Assembly: GCA_024516035.1 (NCBI GenBank)
Contig: CM044958.1
Span: 8,328,771 to 8,392,770, forward strand
Reading direction: 5' to 3'
Length of the DNA stretch: 64,000 nt
From: Bactericera cockerelli
Taxonomy: Eukaryota; Arthropoda; Insecta; Hemiptera; Triozidae
A program made the translations under genes and the position numbers. Of the stretch, positions 50,901 to 58,235 are shown piece after piece (the stretch's first letter is position 1; every line of letters begins with the position of its first letter). The notes under the pieces were generated by a model. It did no database searches, was not told the DNA's origin, and saw only the letters and a program-made list of their open reading frames with translations.

Positions 50901-53900
50901 CGCTCGTGTTGACCAAGCACCTAAATAGGAAGTATTGTGTCACTTCTCGCCCATGCTGTTTTATTGATACGAAAAAAAAGGCTGTGAAACCACTTATATA
51001 TTATTTTTTTTTTTAAGAAAAAAAAAGAATACCGGGAAGAGAGGGGCTCGAGTGTGTATCTCGGGTATGATGCACCCCACTGCCCACAGGTCTACACTCT
51101 GATCATAGCAGCGCGAAGCATACAGTAGCTCCGGGGCGCGGTACCATCTGGATGCTACCTGGGAAAGCAAATAATATACTATAATATAGTCCTCTGTCAC
51201 CCCTATGGAGCATGGGCCTCCCCCTATGAGGAGGGGTATTGGTATTTGGTATTATAAGTTAAAAAAAAAAAAAAAAAAAAAAAAAATTATCATATTTGTC
51301 TTAATCACTTTCGTGATATCACAACTACTCAAACTCGCTGAAAACGGGACTTGAACCACCGACCTCCAGGTTACAAGTCCTCCGCTTTATCGATCAAGCT
51401 ACTGAGGTCGGTTGAAAAAAAAAGTTATAAATATTATGTAGTCTGACTAGGGGACCATAAACAGGGAGTAGAACAGCAGTCTGGCTGGGGGACTATAAAC
51501 AGGGAGTAGACCAGCATTGGCTTGGATCTGGGGGCCCTTGTCAATTATTAGCCTCCTTGTAAAGACAGTGGTAGAAGTGCTGAGTCATTCCTCCACTGTC
51601 TGGCTACCATTTTTCACGAAGACGCCACCCTATGATGATGAAAATATTATTATTATTATTGTAGTCTTGATGTGTAGAAAATTTTAAGGAGGTGAGAGAG
51701 TCCCATTCCACTACTATGGTCATCTAAAAAATGGAGGTTGTTAACGGCTCTGTACTTTGGATATCGGAACCTACTCTAGCCTCGTGAGGAATATTGGGGT
51801 ATAGTTGTAGAGTGGGCAACAACCAGTGGCGGCAATACGAGATTAATATAAGAATATGATGTGTTAGTTAGAGATATTATGATGCATTAGCATTAGTTCT
51901 CGTAATATCGATACTACCCACTAGGAATTGTGACATGATAACACAAATATAACTAGCTCTTTATGTCTCTCTTTTCTTTTACCTTTTTTTTATAGATGAT
52001 TTCAGAATTTCTTTTTGAGTTGAAGACTTGGCGGGGAAATTTTTACTCCGCACAAAGATATTTTTTGGGAATAGGTATTCGTGTGATTCACAATGGTGAT
52101 ATGAGAACTACTCAAACTCGCCTAACTAAATATTTGCCATACTAGGGACTCGAACCACCGACCTCCAGATTATGAGTCCGCCACCTTATCAATCGAGCAA
52201 CTGAGATAAAAAAAAGGAATGAACATTCACCTCGGGCGTGTACTGATCCCAGCGTTCCAGATCAAATTGTCGCGCCAGTCCAAAGTCCGCTATCTTCAAG
52301 ATGCCTTGTCGGTCAATGAGGAGGTTCGCGGGCTTCAAATCCTGGGGATTGATGAAACAACTTCATTATTAGTCGCGTCAGTATTCGTTTTCGGTGTCGT
52401 ACGATTGCAAAAACACCCTACTTAACAGAATCGACAGTCCATACATACTATCAAAAATAGATTTCAAAATACCTGACCCTACACTTAGAATGGACCCAAA
52501 CAAACTCTTCAGCTGTCCAACATATAGATTAAAACACTCCTTTAAAGTCACCAATATTATTACAGCCATGAAAGCATACATACAATGACCTAGACGACAA
52601 GCCCAACCTTTTCCATAATGTAAAAGAATACGCAAAAGAAGCATATCGGCGTAGGTATTCATCTGAGGGACTCTTGATATGGGCGAAGACTTAGTGCAAA
52701 ATTAATAGACAAAATTGATAACTTAAGTCCTTGCTTAGCATCGGTTTTCCCTCTCTTCGACAGTACGCAATCCGAGACTTAGCGCCACAGAGGTATTACA
52801 AAACGTCTACTAATTCCTCCCTTGCATTTGACACTTCATAGACATCTGTAGGACATTTGACATGTATAGGATACCAGGAGGGCGGGGACCTACCCTATGC
52901 ATGATGAACTTCCCATGCAGATAGGCCACTCCCTTGAGTAGAATCTGGGCGTAGGTCTCCTGAGAGACACTTGATATCAGACTTACCCTATGCATGATGA
53001 ACTTCCCATGCAGATAGGCCACGCCTTTGAGTAGAATCTGGGCGTAGGTCTCCTGAGAGACACTTGATATCAGACTTACCCTATGCATGATGAACTTCCC
53101 ATGCAGATAGGCCACTCCCTTGAGTAGAATCTGGGCGTAGGTCTCCTGAGAGACACTTGATATCAGACTTACCCTATGCATGATGAACTTCCCATGCAGA
53201 TAGGCCACGCCTTTGAGTAGAATCTGGGCGTAGGTCTCCTGAGAGACACTACTTGATATCAGACTTACCCTATGCATGATGAACTTCCCTTGAGTAGAAT
53301 CTGGGCGTAGGTCTCCTGAGAGACACTTGATATCAGACTTATCCTATGCATGATGAACTTCCCATGCAGATAGGCCACTCCCTTGAGTAGCATCTGGGCG
53401 TAGGTCTCCTGAGAGACACTTGATATCAGACTTACCCTATGCATGATGAAATTCCCACGCAGATAAGCCACACCCTTTTTTTTTTTATTGTTCAAGGGAT
53501 ACAAAATATGTACATAGAACACGATTTGTGAAAATAAGAGAGAAAAAAAAAAAAAATACAAGATATTAAGAAAGTAGGTACAAAGGTTAGGGAAATAAAT
53601 AAAAAATACAAGTTAAAAAAAAAAAACAAAAAAAACAAAAAAAAAACAAAACAAAACAAAAAAACAGAAGAAGCTAGGACAACATAGTGGATGATCTAAA
53701 TTCATTAATGGTATATGGTCCCATGTCTAGTAGAATATCTTTGAGTAGGATTTTGAATGTGTCCCGCTCGACGATTTCCACTCATCTGGTAGGTTGTTGT
53801 AGAGTGTTACTCCCAGATAGTAGTAAGAGGAGTGATCCAATCTTGTTACAGTAAGGCGGCCACCTCTCCTAGTTGGATAGGAATGAGTGTGAGTAGGGAA

Positions 53901-56712
53901 TGTATCTTTGTGTGTATGAAATAATGACAGAAGGCGCAAGATGAAACTGCCATAAAAGGTAAGTATACCATTTTCTTTAAAAAGACCTCTGCAGCTGGAT
54001 CTGTTACTGAGAATAAGTATTGATCTAAGTGCACGTTTTTGTAATTTGAATATAGAATCTGCAGATGATGATCCACCCCAGAAAGAGATGCCATATTCCA
54101 TGATGCTGTGGAAGTTGGAATGGTAAACTAATTTTGCTGACTCAACCCCGATATCCAGGCGAATTGTTTTAATTAGATAAATAGCGGAGCTTAGGCGAGA
54201 TCTAAGTTTGCCTATATGTGCATCCCAATTCAGCCGGTGGTCAATGGTGATTCCCAAGTATTTGATTTCGTTTGTGGAAGAAATTTGCGATGACTGGTGA
54301 GACATAGATGGCAAAAGATTCGGAGGAAGACTTGATGGACCCATTGACATATAAAAGGTTTTAGTGGTGTTCAAAGAGAGGTCGTTGGCAATGAACCACT
54401 GGGAGATAGTATTGAGGACTTGGTTGATTTTATCGGCTAACTTGGTCTTGTCCTTATCATAGACTAATATGGTTGTATCGTCAGCAAATAATGAATCTTG
54501 AGTAGAATCTGGGCGTAGGTCTCCTGAGATACACTTGATATCAGACTTACCCTATGCATGATGAACTTCCCATGCAGATAGGCCACACCCTTGAGTAGCA
54601 TCTGGGCGTAGGTCTTGACTTGGGGAACACTTAGCTGGATCTTGCGGTCGTGTAAAATCTCCCACAGTCCAGAGTCCATGTATTCGAAAACCAGACACAC
54701 CGTGTCTTGGTCGGGGAAGAAATCCAAGAGCTTCACAATCTGAAACCGTGAATCGATAAAGATTTTTTTTACAAAGGAAACACCCTGTATTATTTAATAT
54801 TTTTAATGCTAAGTGGTAGGTGCACTGGTAGTCAAGTGATTAACGCGCTAGCCTGGTAATTCAGGTAGCGTAGGGATCCGTTGATTCGAATCCCACCCAG
54901 TGCATGAGTTTTTCCTCATAAATTTGAGTTTATGATATGCGGTCATCAGTCTTTAAGGTATTTTCATCATTGAAAGAGAAAGTTGAAATAAATCATATCA
55001 TTATGTGCTCACTTGCTCAGTGGCTCATTTCATAAAAAAATCTGGTGTAAACATCACACGACTTTCCTTATCCCCCAAAAAGAAGTCGAATTCCGCCACT
55101 GGTGACTCAGGGGTAACGGATAGTTAAAAATCAGTGCCAAATTCGTAATCAGCACTTTAAAATCATTGGATTTGATATGTCGCAACCCCTATCTATGGTA
55201 AATAATAAAAAAGTTAGTACAAGCGGGTCCCCCCAAAATACCGGTAAATTGAGGCCGGGTTCCAAAAAGTGCAAGATATCAAAAAAATGATGAGAATAGA
55301 CCCCTATTATTTTTTTAATCCGAGAAAATGTTGTTCTCTAACTTTTTTTGTATTTTTAACCAATTCAAAGAAGCGGCGGTTGCGGCCAATATTTGCGGCC
55401 CCGCGGCCGCATGTTACGTCCGATTTCAACCAAAAGTTTCATGGTTCGTCTGGTGTATAAAACTAATTTGTATACCAAATTTCAAGTCTGTAGCTCTTAC
55501 CGTTCTTGAGATATCCTGTTTACACACACACACACAGACAGACGCACGGACCAATGGCTGAAAACAACTTTTTTGGTATCCTGAGGCTATGATTCGTCCA
55601 GAAATGTGAAAAACTGGGTAGGTCAAATTTTGGACGAATACAATACTTTCCTTATTATAGGATAAGGAAAGTAAAAATTACACTTCATACTTGATGAGTA
55701 ACGAAAAGCTAAAGTGTAAAGTATTTCCGTTTCATAAAGCATTACAAGTCACTTTGCAATTTCCCTTTGAACTGCCACTCAAAAGTCCATTCCTAAAGTG
55801 TAAACAAATGAAATTTAATTTTTTTATTTTAAATTTAATTGATTTCTTCGTGTCTTTCAGTATTGTGTCACTTCTCTCCCATCAGAGGGGAGGCATACTA
55901 CGGGATGGGGAGGCTGCAACACAGACTACAAGCGTCTACAGTAGCTCCTGTTTCATGGCTACGAAATAAAAAAGGCTGTGAAACATTCATTTTTAAAAAA
56001 ATAAAATAATAATATGTCTTGGGCGTACTGCGGGAATAATGGGACATCAGAGGTTATTCGTCACGGAGTTTTGAACCTCCATTCGCTGGAAACTCACCCA
56101 GCCTGGGTTAAGCGGAAAATATTTCAACTTTTTTACGTTGCTTTCAAAATACATGGTCACTATCACGACGTGAGTTTTAAACTACATTTGCTGAAAACTC
56201 AAAAACCAGCTATTAACCTCACCCAGCCCGAGTATGGCCAGGAACAGCCAGCATCACGGGGGTTCGAATGGTCACCCATTCAAGTCCTAGGCTCGCTGGA
56301 CTTTGCTGAACTTCAGTGACGGTTCCTTTACTTACATATCTACTTACTGACCTCAGTAGCTTGATCGATAAGGCAGTGGACTAGTAACCTGGAGGTCGGT
56401 GGTTCAAGTCCCGGTTTCAGCGTAGATTTAGTAAAGCGAGTTTGAGTAGTTGTGATATCACGAAAGTGATGAACACAAATATGATAACTTTAACTTAACT
56501 CTACTTACATATCTATCACTAACGCTGAGCAAGGTCTTGATCTCCCTCATCACATCTGTCTTGAGGCAACCGGTATGCCGTCTCCTTATGAGGATTCGCT
56601 TCACAGCCACAACCGTATGGTTGGATTTATTTCTCGCTCTCAAGACATGGCCGTGTGCACCTTGACCTATCCGACCTAGCACTTCGTACTTGTCCATCTC
56701 TCGGCAGTCCAT
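47814..56712 (-). CDS. CDK20: CDK20 (cell-cycle-related kinase), complete, join of 6 exons
   Basis: Complement of join 47814-47981, 49627-49854, 51033-51158, 52231-52341, 54551-54739, 56509-56712; 341 residues (human CDK20 is 346). Ser/Thr kinase; in vertebrates CDK20 acts at the cilium base and in cell-cycle entry, upstream of the MAK/ICK kinases. Seen: glycine loop [11 protein letters not shown] (13-23), catalytic lysine in VAVK (38), HRDLKPAN (130-137, Asp132), DFG (150-152), [14 protein letters not shown] with probable T-loop Thr166, [19 protein letters not shown] and LPDYNK. The CDK PSTAIRE helix is replaced by a CDK20-like segment ending MREIKTLL. All six exons join in phase 0. Two in-frame ATGs (56712, 56697) both have good context; the second aligns with the vertebrate start. 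Other CDKs and MAK-type kinases fit less well. Confidence 0.95.
48097..48345 (+). mobile_element. SINE-5S, full length (reference copy)
   Basis: CAGCCAGCGTCGATGGTATG head, then ACACCGAAGTTAAGCGACAT and AGACTTGGATGGGTGACC correspond to the 5S rRNA internal promoter and 3' half. CTCGTGACGCTGGCTTTTCC closes the 5S-like part. Next comes the shared domain (CTGGGTGAGGTCAATGTGAG, CGAATGGAGGGTAAAACCCC), then GTCGTGATATGACCATGGCA, AAGCGACGTTAAACC and an A-rich end. It is a SINE with a type-1 Pol III promoter. The copy lacks the ~7 bases CCCCACTCAGG present at 39846. Confidence 0.93.
48346..48432 (+). repeat. (CAA)n and poly-T simple repeats
   Basis: ACAACAACAACAACAAAAAC occurs twice, each before a TTTTGTTTTTTT-like run; the second ends in a 20-base T tract. 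Confidence 0.85.
48433..48660 (+). mobile_element. Family H element with tRNA-like head
   Basis: TTGCTCAGTGGTCAAGGCGG looks like an A-box region, then CAGGCAATAACCCCGCCCGG, GTTAGGACATTAGTATTCG, a T tract and TACAATAATAATATAATG at the end. It suggests Family H is itself the tail of a tRNA-headed SINE. Confidence 0.65.
48757..49115 (+). mobile_element. SINE-G, full length (reference copy)
   Basis: tRNA-like head GCCTCCGTGGCGTAATGGTT with B box GAGTTCAACTCCCGG. Then AACACGTGAGGCTGCCATTTC, the shared domain CCCAGGCTGGGTGAGGTTAA, GTACGATTCCCAGCGAATGG and GGGTAAAACCCCCGTCCTAA, then AGGAAGGGCATCCAGCCTTA, CGACCCTGCTTAAGCGGGAT and GAAGAAGAAG. The middle is homologous to SINE-5S; head and tail differ. 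Confidence 0.9.
49250..49325 (+). mobile_element. SINE-E head
   Basis: CCGACCTCCGTGGCTCAGTT, GGGTTGCAGGTTCGAATCCC. The tail is missing; SINE-B follows at once. Confidence 0.8.
49338..49510 (+). mobile_element. SINE-B
   Basis: GTGCACTGTTAGTCAAGTGG, GATTCGATTCCCACCCAGTG, ATAATAAGACTCTGAGGGTT, GCTTTGAACATTAACCTG. Lacks the CTAAAGAGT end. Confidence 0.87.
49505..49605 (-). mobile_element. SINE-E tail fragment
   Basis: GAACAGTGACAACTCGACCC, T tracts and AAGTAAGTGTGCCCCGGAAAC as at 45757-45838, in complement. It ends about 20 bp from the CDK20 donor. Confidence 0.6.
49627..49854 (-). CDS. CDK20: CDK20 exon 5
   Basis: 228 bp, 76 codons, phase 0. Acceptor GTGATTTACAG and donor GTGGGT in complement. 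Encodes [27 protein letters not shown] and [19 protein letters not shown], the C-lobe helices. Confidence 0.95.
49855..50369. other. CDK20 intron 4, left part
   Basis: No gene seen. An imperfect inverted repeat pairs AATTGAATGGGTGAGTAGAA (about 49876-49895) with TTCTACTCACCCATTCAATT (about 50241-50260). The arms extend through CCAGGAATGTCAAAAATCGA, so about 45 bp pair over a ~320-bp loop. Confidence 0.65.
50370..50580 (+). mobile_element. Family I element (reference copy)
   Basis: CTGGCTGGGGGACTATAAAC occurs twice in succession (50370, about 50409). Then CCAGCATTGGCTTGGTTCTG, GGGCCCTTGTCAATTTTTAG, AGTGGTAGAAGTGCTGAGTC, CTACCATCGTTCACGATGAC and (GAT)n. Flanked on the right by a 25-base A tract. 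Confidence 0.8.
50760..50995 (+). mobile_element. SINE-F tail fragments
   Basis: GGGGAGGCATACTACAGGAT, GGCTGTGAAACACTCATC at 50855, then GCACCTAAATAGGAAGTATT and GGCTGTGAAACC. Two overlapping partial copies. Confidence 0.78.
51033..51158 (-). CDS. CDK20: CDK20 exon 4
   Basis: 126 bp, 42 codons, phase 0. Acceptor GCTTTCCCAG and donor GTATTC in complement. Encodes [24 protein letters not shown] and APLFP: P+1 loop, APE motif and subdomain IX. Confidence 0.95.
51186..51280 (+). repeat. Dispersed repeat fragment and poly-A
   Basis: CACCCCTATGGAGCATGGGC as near 28258, followed by a 26-base A tract at 51260-51285. Confidence 0.55.
51286..51415 (-). mobile_element. SINE-C
   Basis: ATCATATTTGTCTTAATCAC, TTTCGTGATATCACAACTAC, GACCTCCAGGTTACAAGTCC in complement. 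Same direction as CDK20. Confidence 0.88.
51440..51665 (+). mobile_element. Family I element
   Basis: TCTGACTAGGGGACCATAAA then CTGGCTGGGGGACTATAAAC, CCAGCATTGGCTTGGATCTG, GACGCCACCCTATGATGATG, (ATT)n. Shows the same double start as 50370. Confidence 0.8.
51666..52079. other. CDK20 intron 3, nothing recognised
   Basis: No repeat family or coding segment identified. Confidence 0.4.
52080..52208 (-). mobile_element. SINE-C, diverged
   Basis: ATTCACAATGGTGATATGAG, GGGACTCGAACCACCGACCT, CCAGATTATGAGTCCGCC in complement. Ends ~23 bp from the CDK20 donor. Confidence 0.8.
52231..52341 (-). CDS. CDK20: CDK20 exon 3 (catalytic loop)
   Basis: 111 bp, 37 codons, phase 0. Acceptor AATCCCCAG and donor GTGAAT in complement. 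Encodes [22 protein letters not shown] and DQYTPE. The HRD motif is split: HR ends exon 2 and D opens this exon. Confidence 0.95.
52390..52640 (+). mobile_element. LINE 3' fragment
   Basis: [31 protein letters not shown] and ITAMKAYIQ match the C terminus of the LINE at 1003-1578 (KIDIKVPNPRLRTDP, IIAAMNVY). A frameshift near 52587 precedes a KPNLFHN-like end. Strongly 5' truncated; in CDK20 intron 2, opposite to the gene. Confidence 0.8.
52689..52824. mobile_element. Family J element
   Basis: TAGTGCAAAATTAATAGAC left end, CGTCTACTAATTCCTCCCTT right end, and AGTACGCAATCCGAGACTTA inside as at 45266. Ends eroded. Confidence 0.72.
52889..53475 (-). repeat. 93-bp minisatellite from CDK20 exon 2 end plus donor
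   Basis: Seven copies (donor-exon junctions near 52891, 52984, 53077, 53170, 53266, 53340, 53433). Each holds the last 60-odd bases of exon 2, encoding [16 protein letters not shown], the donor GTAAGTCTGAT and TCAAGTGTCTCTCAG. The unit is 31 codons, so it stays open for 155 residues. The fifth copy has lost ~18 bp and gained 3. The array continues into the true exon at 54551, split by the LINE at 53476-54496. Confidence 0.95.
53476..54496 (-). mobile_element. 5'-truncated LINE inside the 93-bp array
   Basis: On the - strand it starts at the catalytic FADD box ([16 protein letters not shown]) and continues with [28 protein letters not shown] and YGISFWGG to a stop at 53727. Then comes an A-rich 3' region and CAATAAAAAAAAAA. 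The frame is intact. The insertion splits the unit between CCACACCC and TTGAGTAG with no target duplication of useful length. It differs from the LINE at 1-2006. Confidence 0.92.
54497..54550 (-). repeat. 93-bp array, unit piece next to exon 2
   Basis: TTGAGTAGAATCTGGGCGTA and TCTCCTGAGATACACTTGAT continue the array up to the true donor. This part is intron directly after exon 2. Confidence 0.9.
54551..54739 (-). CDS. CDK20: CDK20 exon 2
   Basis: 189 bp, 63 codons, phase 0. Acceptor ACGGTTTCAG and donor GTAAGT in complement. Encodes [20 protein letters not shown] (hinge), [20 protein letters not shown] and FIMHR. The end of the exon seeded the array at 52889-53475. Confidence 0.96.
54822..54925 (+). 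mobile_element. SINE-B head
   Basis: GTGCACTGGTAGTCAAGTGA, GATTCGAATCCCACCCAGTG, TTTTTCCTCATAAATTTGAG. The tail is lost. Confidence 0.86.
55061..55672. mobile_element. Putative inverted-repeat element, ~610 bp
   Basis: ACTTTCCTTATCC (55061-55073) is the complement of GGATAAGGAAAGT (55660-55672). The right end is also a hairpin by itself, ACTTTCCTTAT at 55645 with ATAAGGAAAGT. Inside are CACACACACACAGACAGACG and no long coding frame. Could be a non-autonomous DNA transposon; class not identified. Confidence 0.6.
55862..56000 (+). mobile_element. SINE-F tail fragment
   Basis: GTGTCACTTCTCTCCCATCA, GGGGAGGCATACTACGGGAT, GGCTGTGAAACATTCAT then A-rich. Confidence 0.82.
56143..56325 (-). mobile_element. 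SINE-5S, diverged
   Basis: Complement: CACTGAAGTTCAGCAAAGTC, TAGGACTTGAATGGGTGACC, GTGATGCTGGCTGTTCCTGG, ACTCACGTCGTGATAGTGAC. A second middle-domain remnant lies at 56065-56105. Confidence 0.8.
56350..56487 (+). mobile_element. SINE-C, full length (reference copy)
   Basis: GACCTCAGTAGCTTGATCGA, GTAACCTGGAGGTCGGTGG, TTCAAGTCCCGGTTTCAGCG, GAGTAGTTGTGATATCACGA, GTGATGAACACAAATATGAT. tRNA-like A and B boxes, no A tail. Ends ~20 bp from the CDK20 exon 1 donor. Confidence 0.9.
56509..56712 (-). CDS. CDK20: CDK20 exon 1
   Basis: 204 bp, 68 codons. ATG at 56712 with A at -3 and G at +4; a second in-frame ATG at 56697 matches the usual start of the family. Donor GTAAGT below 56509. Encodes [25 protein letters not shown] and [14 protein letters not shown]. 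Confidence 0.94.
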
Positions 56713-56725
56713 TGTGGGGCCAGCA

Positions 56726-56870
56726 GGGACGTTGGGCCACGAAGGGGTTAATAATCACTTAAATTCACATATCACAATAAAGCTATATATTTATTCAGGG
56801 ACGTTCGGCCACGAAGGGGTTAATAATCACTTAAATTCACAAATCAAAAAAAGCTATGTATTTATTTACT
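56726..56870. repeat. 72-bp direct duplication at the CDK20 start
   Basis: GGGACGTTGGGCCACGAAGG at 56726 and GGGACGTTCGGCCACGAAGG at 56798, each followed by GGTTAATAATCACTTAAATT. It begins 14 bp upstream of the first ATG, within the likely 5' UTR or promoter. Confidence 0.92.
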
Positions 56871-57670
56871 ATAAATATTTTTGTATATCATGTTTAAGTT
56901 GAAATATTCGCTTTATGGATTGCTTTTGCCCAATGCTACAAAAAAAGTTGAAATATTTCTTTCGAGTTGTTTTTTTTTAGAATGAGCCTTCTGGACAATT
57001 TCAAACAATATGTGTTGATACGAAAAAGGCTCGCGTTAAATTCTTATACTTTTGCACGGACAAGTAAATTAACAAAATAAAACCAACTTTTCCGGCGTAA
57101 AGAAGGAAAAGGTTGTGTACAAATCGAGAAAATTTTGAAAATTTCTCGTTAGTGGGGCATTTTTAGTTCGAATTGAAGTAATAAAAAGTGAATTTATATT
57201 TATATGGATGTTGTGACGTATTAAACTTCGAAATAAAGCACCGTATAATTTGAGAAATCTTTAAGCTTTACTAAAATAAAATCAATATGAGCTCTTCTGT
57301 TTTAAGTCACATTTTAAGTAAAATTTTACAAAACAAAGAGATCCTTGAAGGTTCTTGAAGCTAAAACCAAAACACTTACTGGAAAGAACACTTATTTATT
57401 AGTTTCATTAATAAAACACTCCGGAAGACATTACATATGATTTAGCACACATAAAGTTCACACAATATAATAATAATTTTTCAATTCACTTTTAATTTTA
57501 TTTTTAAAAAATTGAGCTTACACACATATCTTATACACTTACACTCGTAACTGACTAAAATTTCTAGTTCTTGACAAATTTCCTTAGAGTGAGGAAAGTT
57601 GTGAGAAAAGTCTACTTGCAAAACATTATCCATAGATGAGGTTCCCATGAGTTCTCAGCACGAATGTTTA
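56871..57670. other. CDK20 upstream region, no gene seen
   Basis: AT-rich with no repeat family recognised, which is unusual here and fits a regulatory or non-repetitive region. Confidence 0.45.
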
Positions 57671-57677
57671 TAGCCGG

Positions 57678-57691
57678 GTTGCTATGGCAAC
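57678..57691. promoter_or_regulatory. RFX X-box-like site GTTGCTATGGCAAC
   Basis: An almost perfect palindromic X-box, the binding site of RFX factors that switch on ciliary genes. It lies ~970 bp upstream of the CDK20 ATG. Function is inference: related sites (GTTGCTATGGTAAC at 27237, GTTACCATGG near 19272) occur in the Pellino intron, so chance is possible. Confidence 0.4.
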
Positions 57692-57811
57692 GAATGTAAA
57701 CAAAGTAGTAAAGGTCAGGAAGAGATGGGGCCTGTCAGTTCTCCGGTAATGTCGACTGTCATGCAATTAGACTTCAATAAATATCCTCTTGATAGTAATA
57801 ATAAAATCAAT

Positions 57812-57972
57812 TCTAATTCTCGTGACGCTGGCTTTTCCCGGCCCCACTCAGGCTGGGTGAGGTCAATGTGAGTAGCAGGTTTGTGAGTTTCCTGCGAATG
57901 GAGGGTAAAACCCCCGTCGTGATATGACCATGGCAGTTGAAAGCGACGTTAAACCCCACTTAAAAAAAAAAC
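57812..57972 (+). mobile_element. SINE-5S, middle and tail
   Basis: CTAATTCTCGTGACGCTGGC, CCCGGCCCCACTCAGGCTGG, GTCGTGATATGACCATGGCA, AAGCGACGTTAAACCCCACT, poly-A. Nearly identical to the tail at 48196-48345, so recently active. Confidence 0.88.
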
Positions 57973-57973
57973 T

Positions 57974-58228
57974 CACTTGTCGTGCGGAAGGTCCTGGGTT
58001 CGAACCCCCGCGCCGACAAAAAGTTGTATTAAAAATTTGGTTAAAGTTGACCAGGTTGACCCAGCACCTAAATGGGAAGTATTGTGTCACTTCTCGCACA
58101 TCAGAGGGGAGGCATACTACGGGATGGGTAGGCTAACCCACAGACCACAAGCGTCAACGGTAGCTCCTGTTTCATGGCTACGAAATAAGAAAGCCTGTGA
58201 TAAAACTCATCTTTTAAAGATAAAAGAA
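57974..58228 (+). mobile_element. SINE-F
   Basis: ACTTGTCGTGCGGAAGGTCC, GGGTTCGAACCCCCGCGCCG, CCAGCACCTAAATGGGAAGT, GAGGCATACTACGGGATGGG and an end GCCTGTGATAAAACTCATC. The first ~25 bases of the head are missing. Confidence 0.86.
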
Positions 58229-58235
58229 TAAAACA

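Noticed and set aside
52810..53277. 155-codon frame with repeated kinase-like segment
   Set aside because: It is the in-frame 93-bp array copied from CDK20 exon 2 and includes intron sequence; not a separate gene.
53846..54094. 82-codon frame overlapping the LINE
   Set aside because: Shadow frame of the LINE polypeptide.
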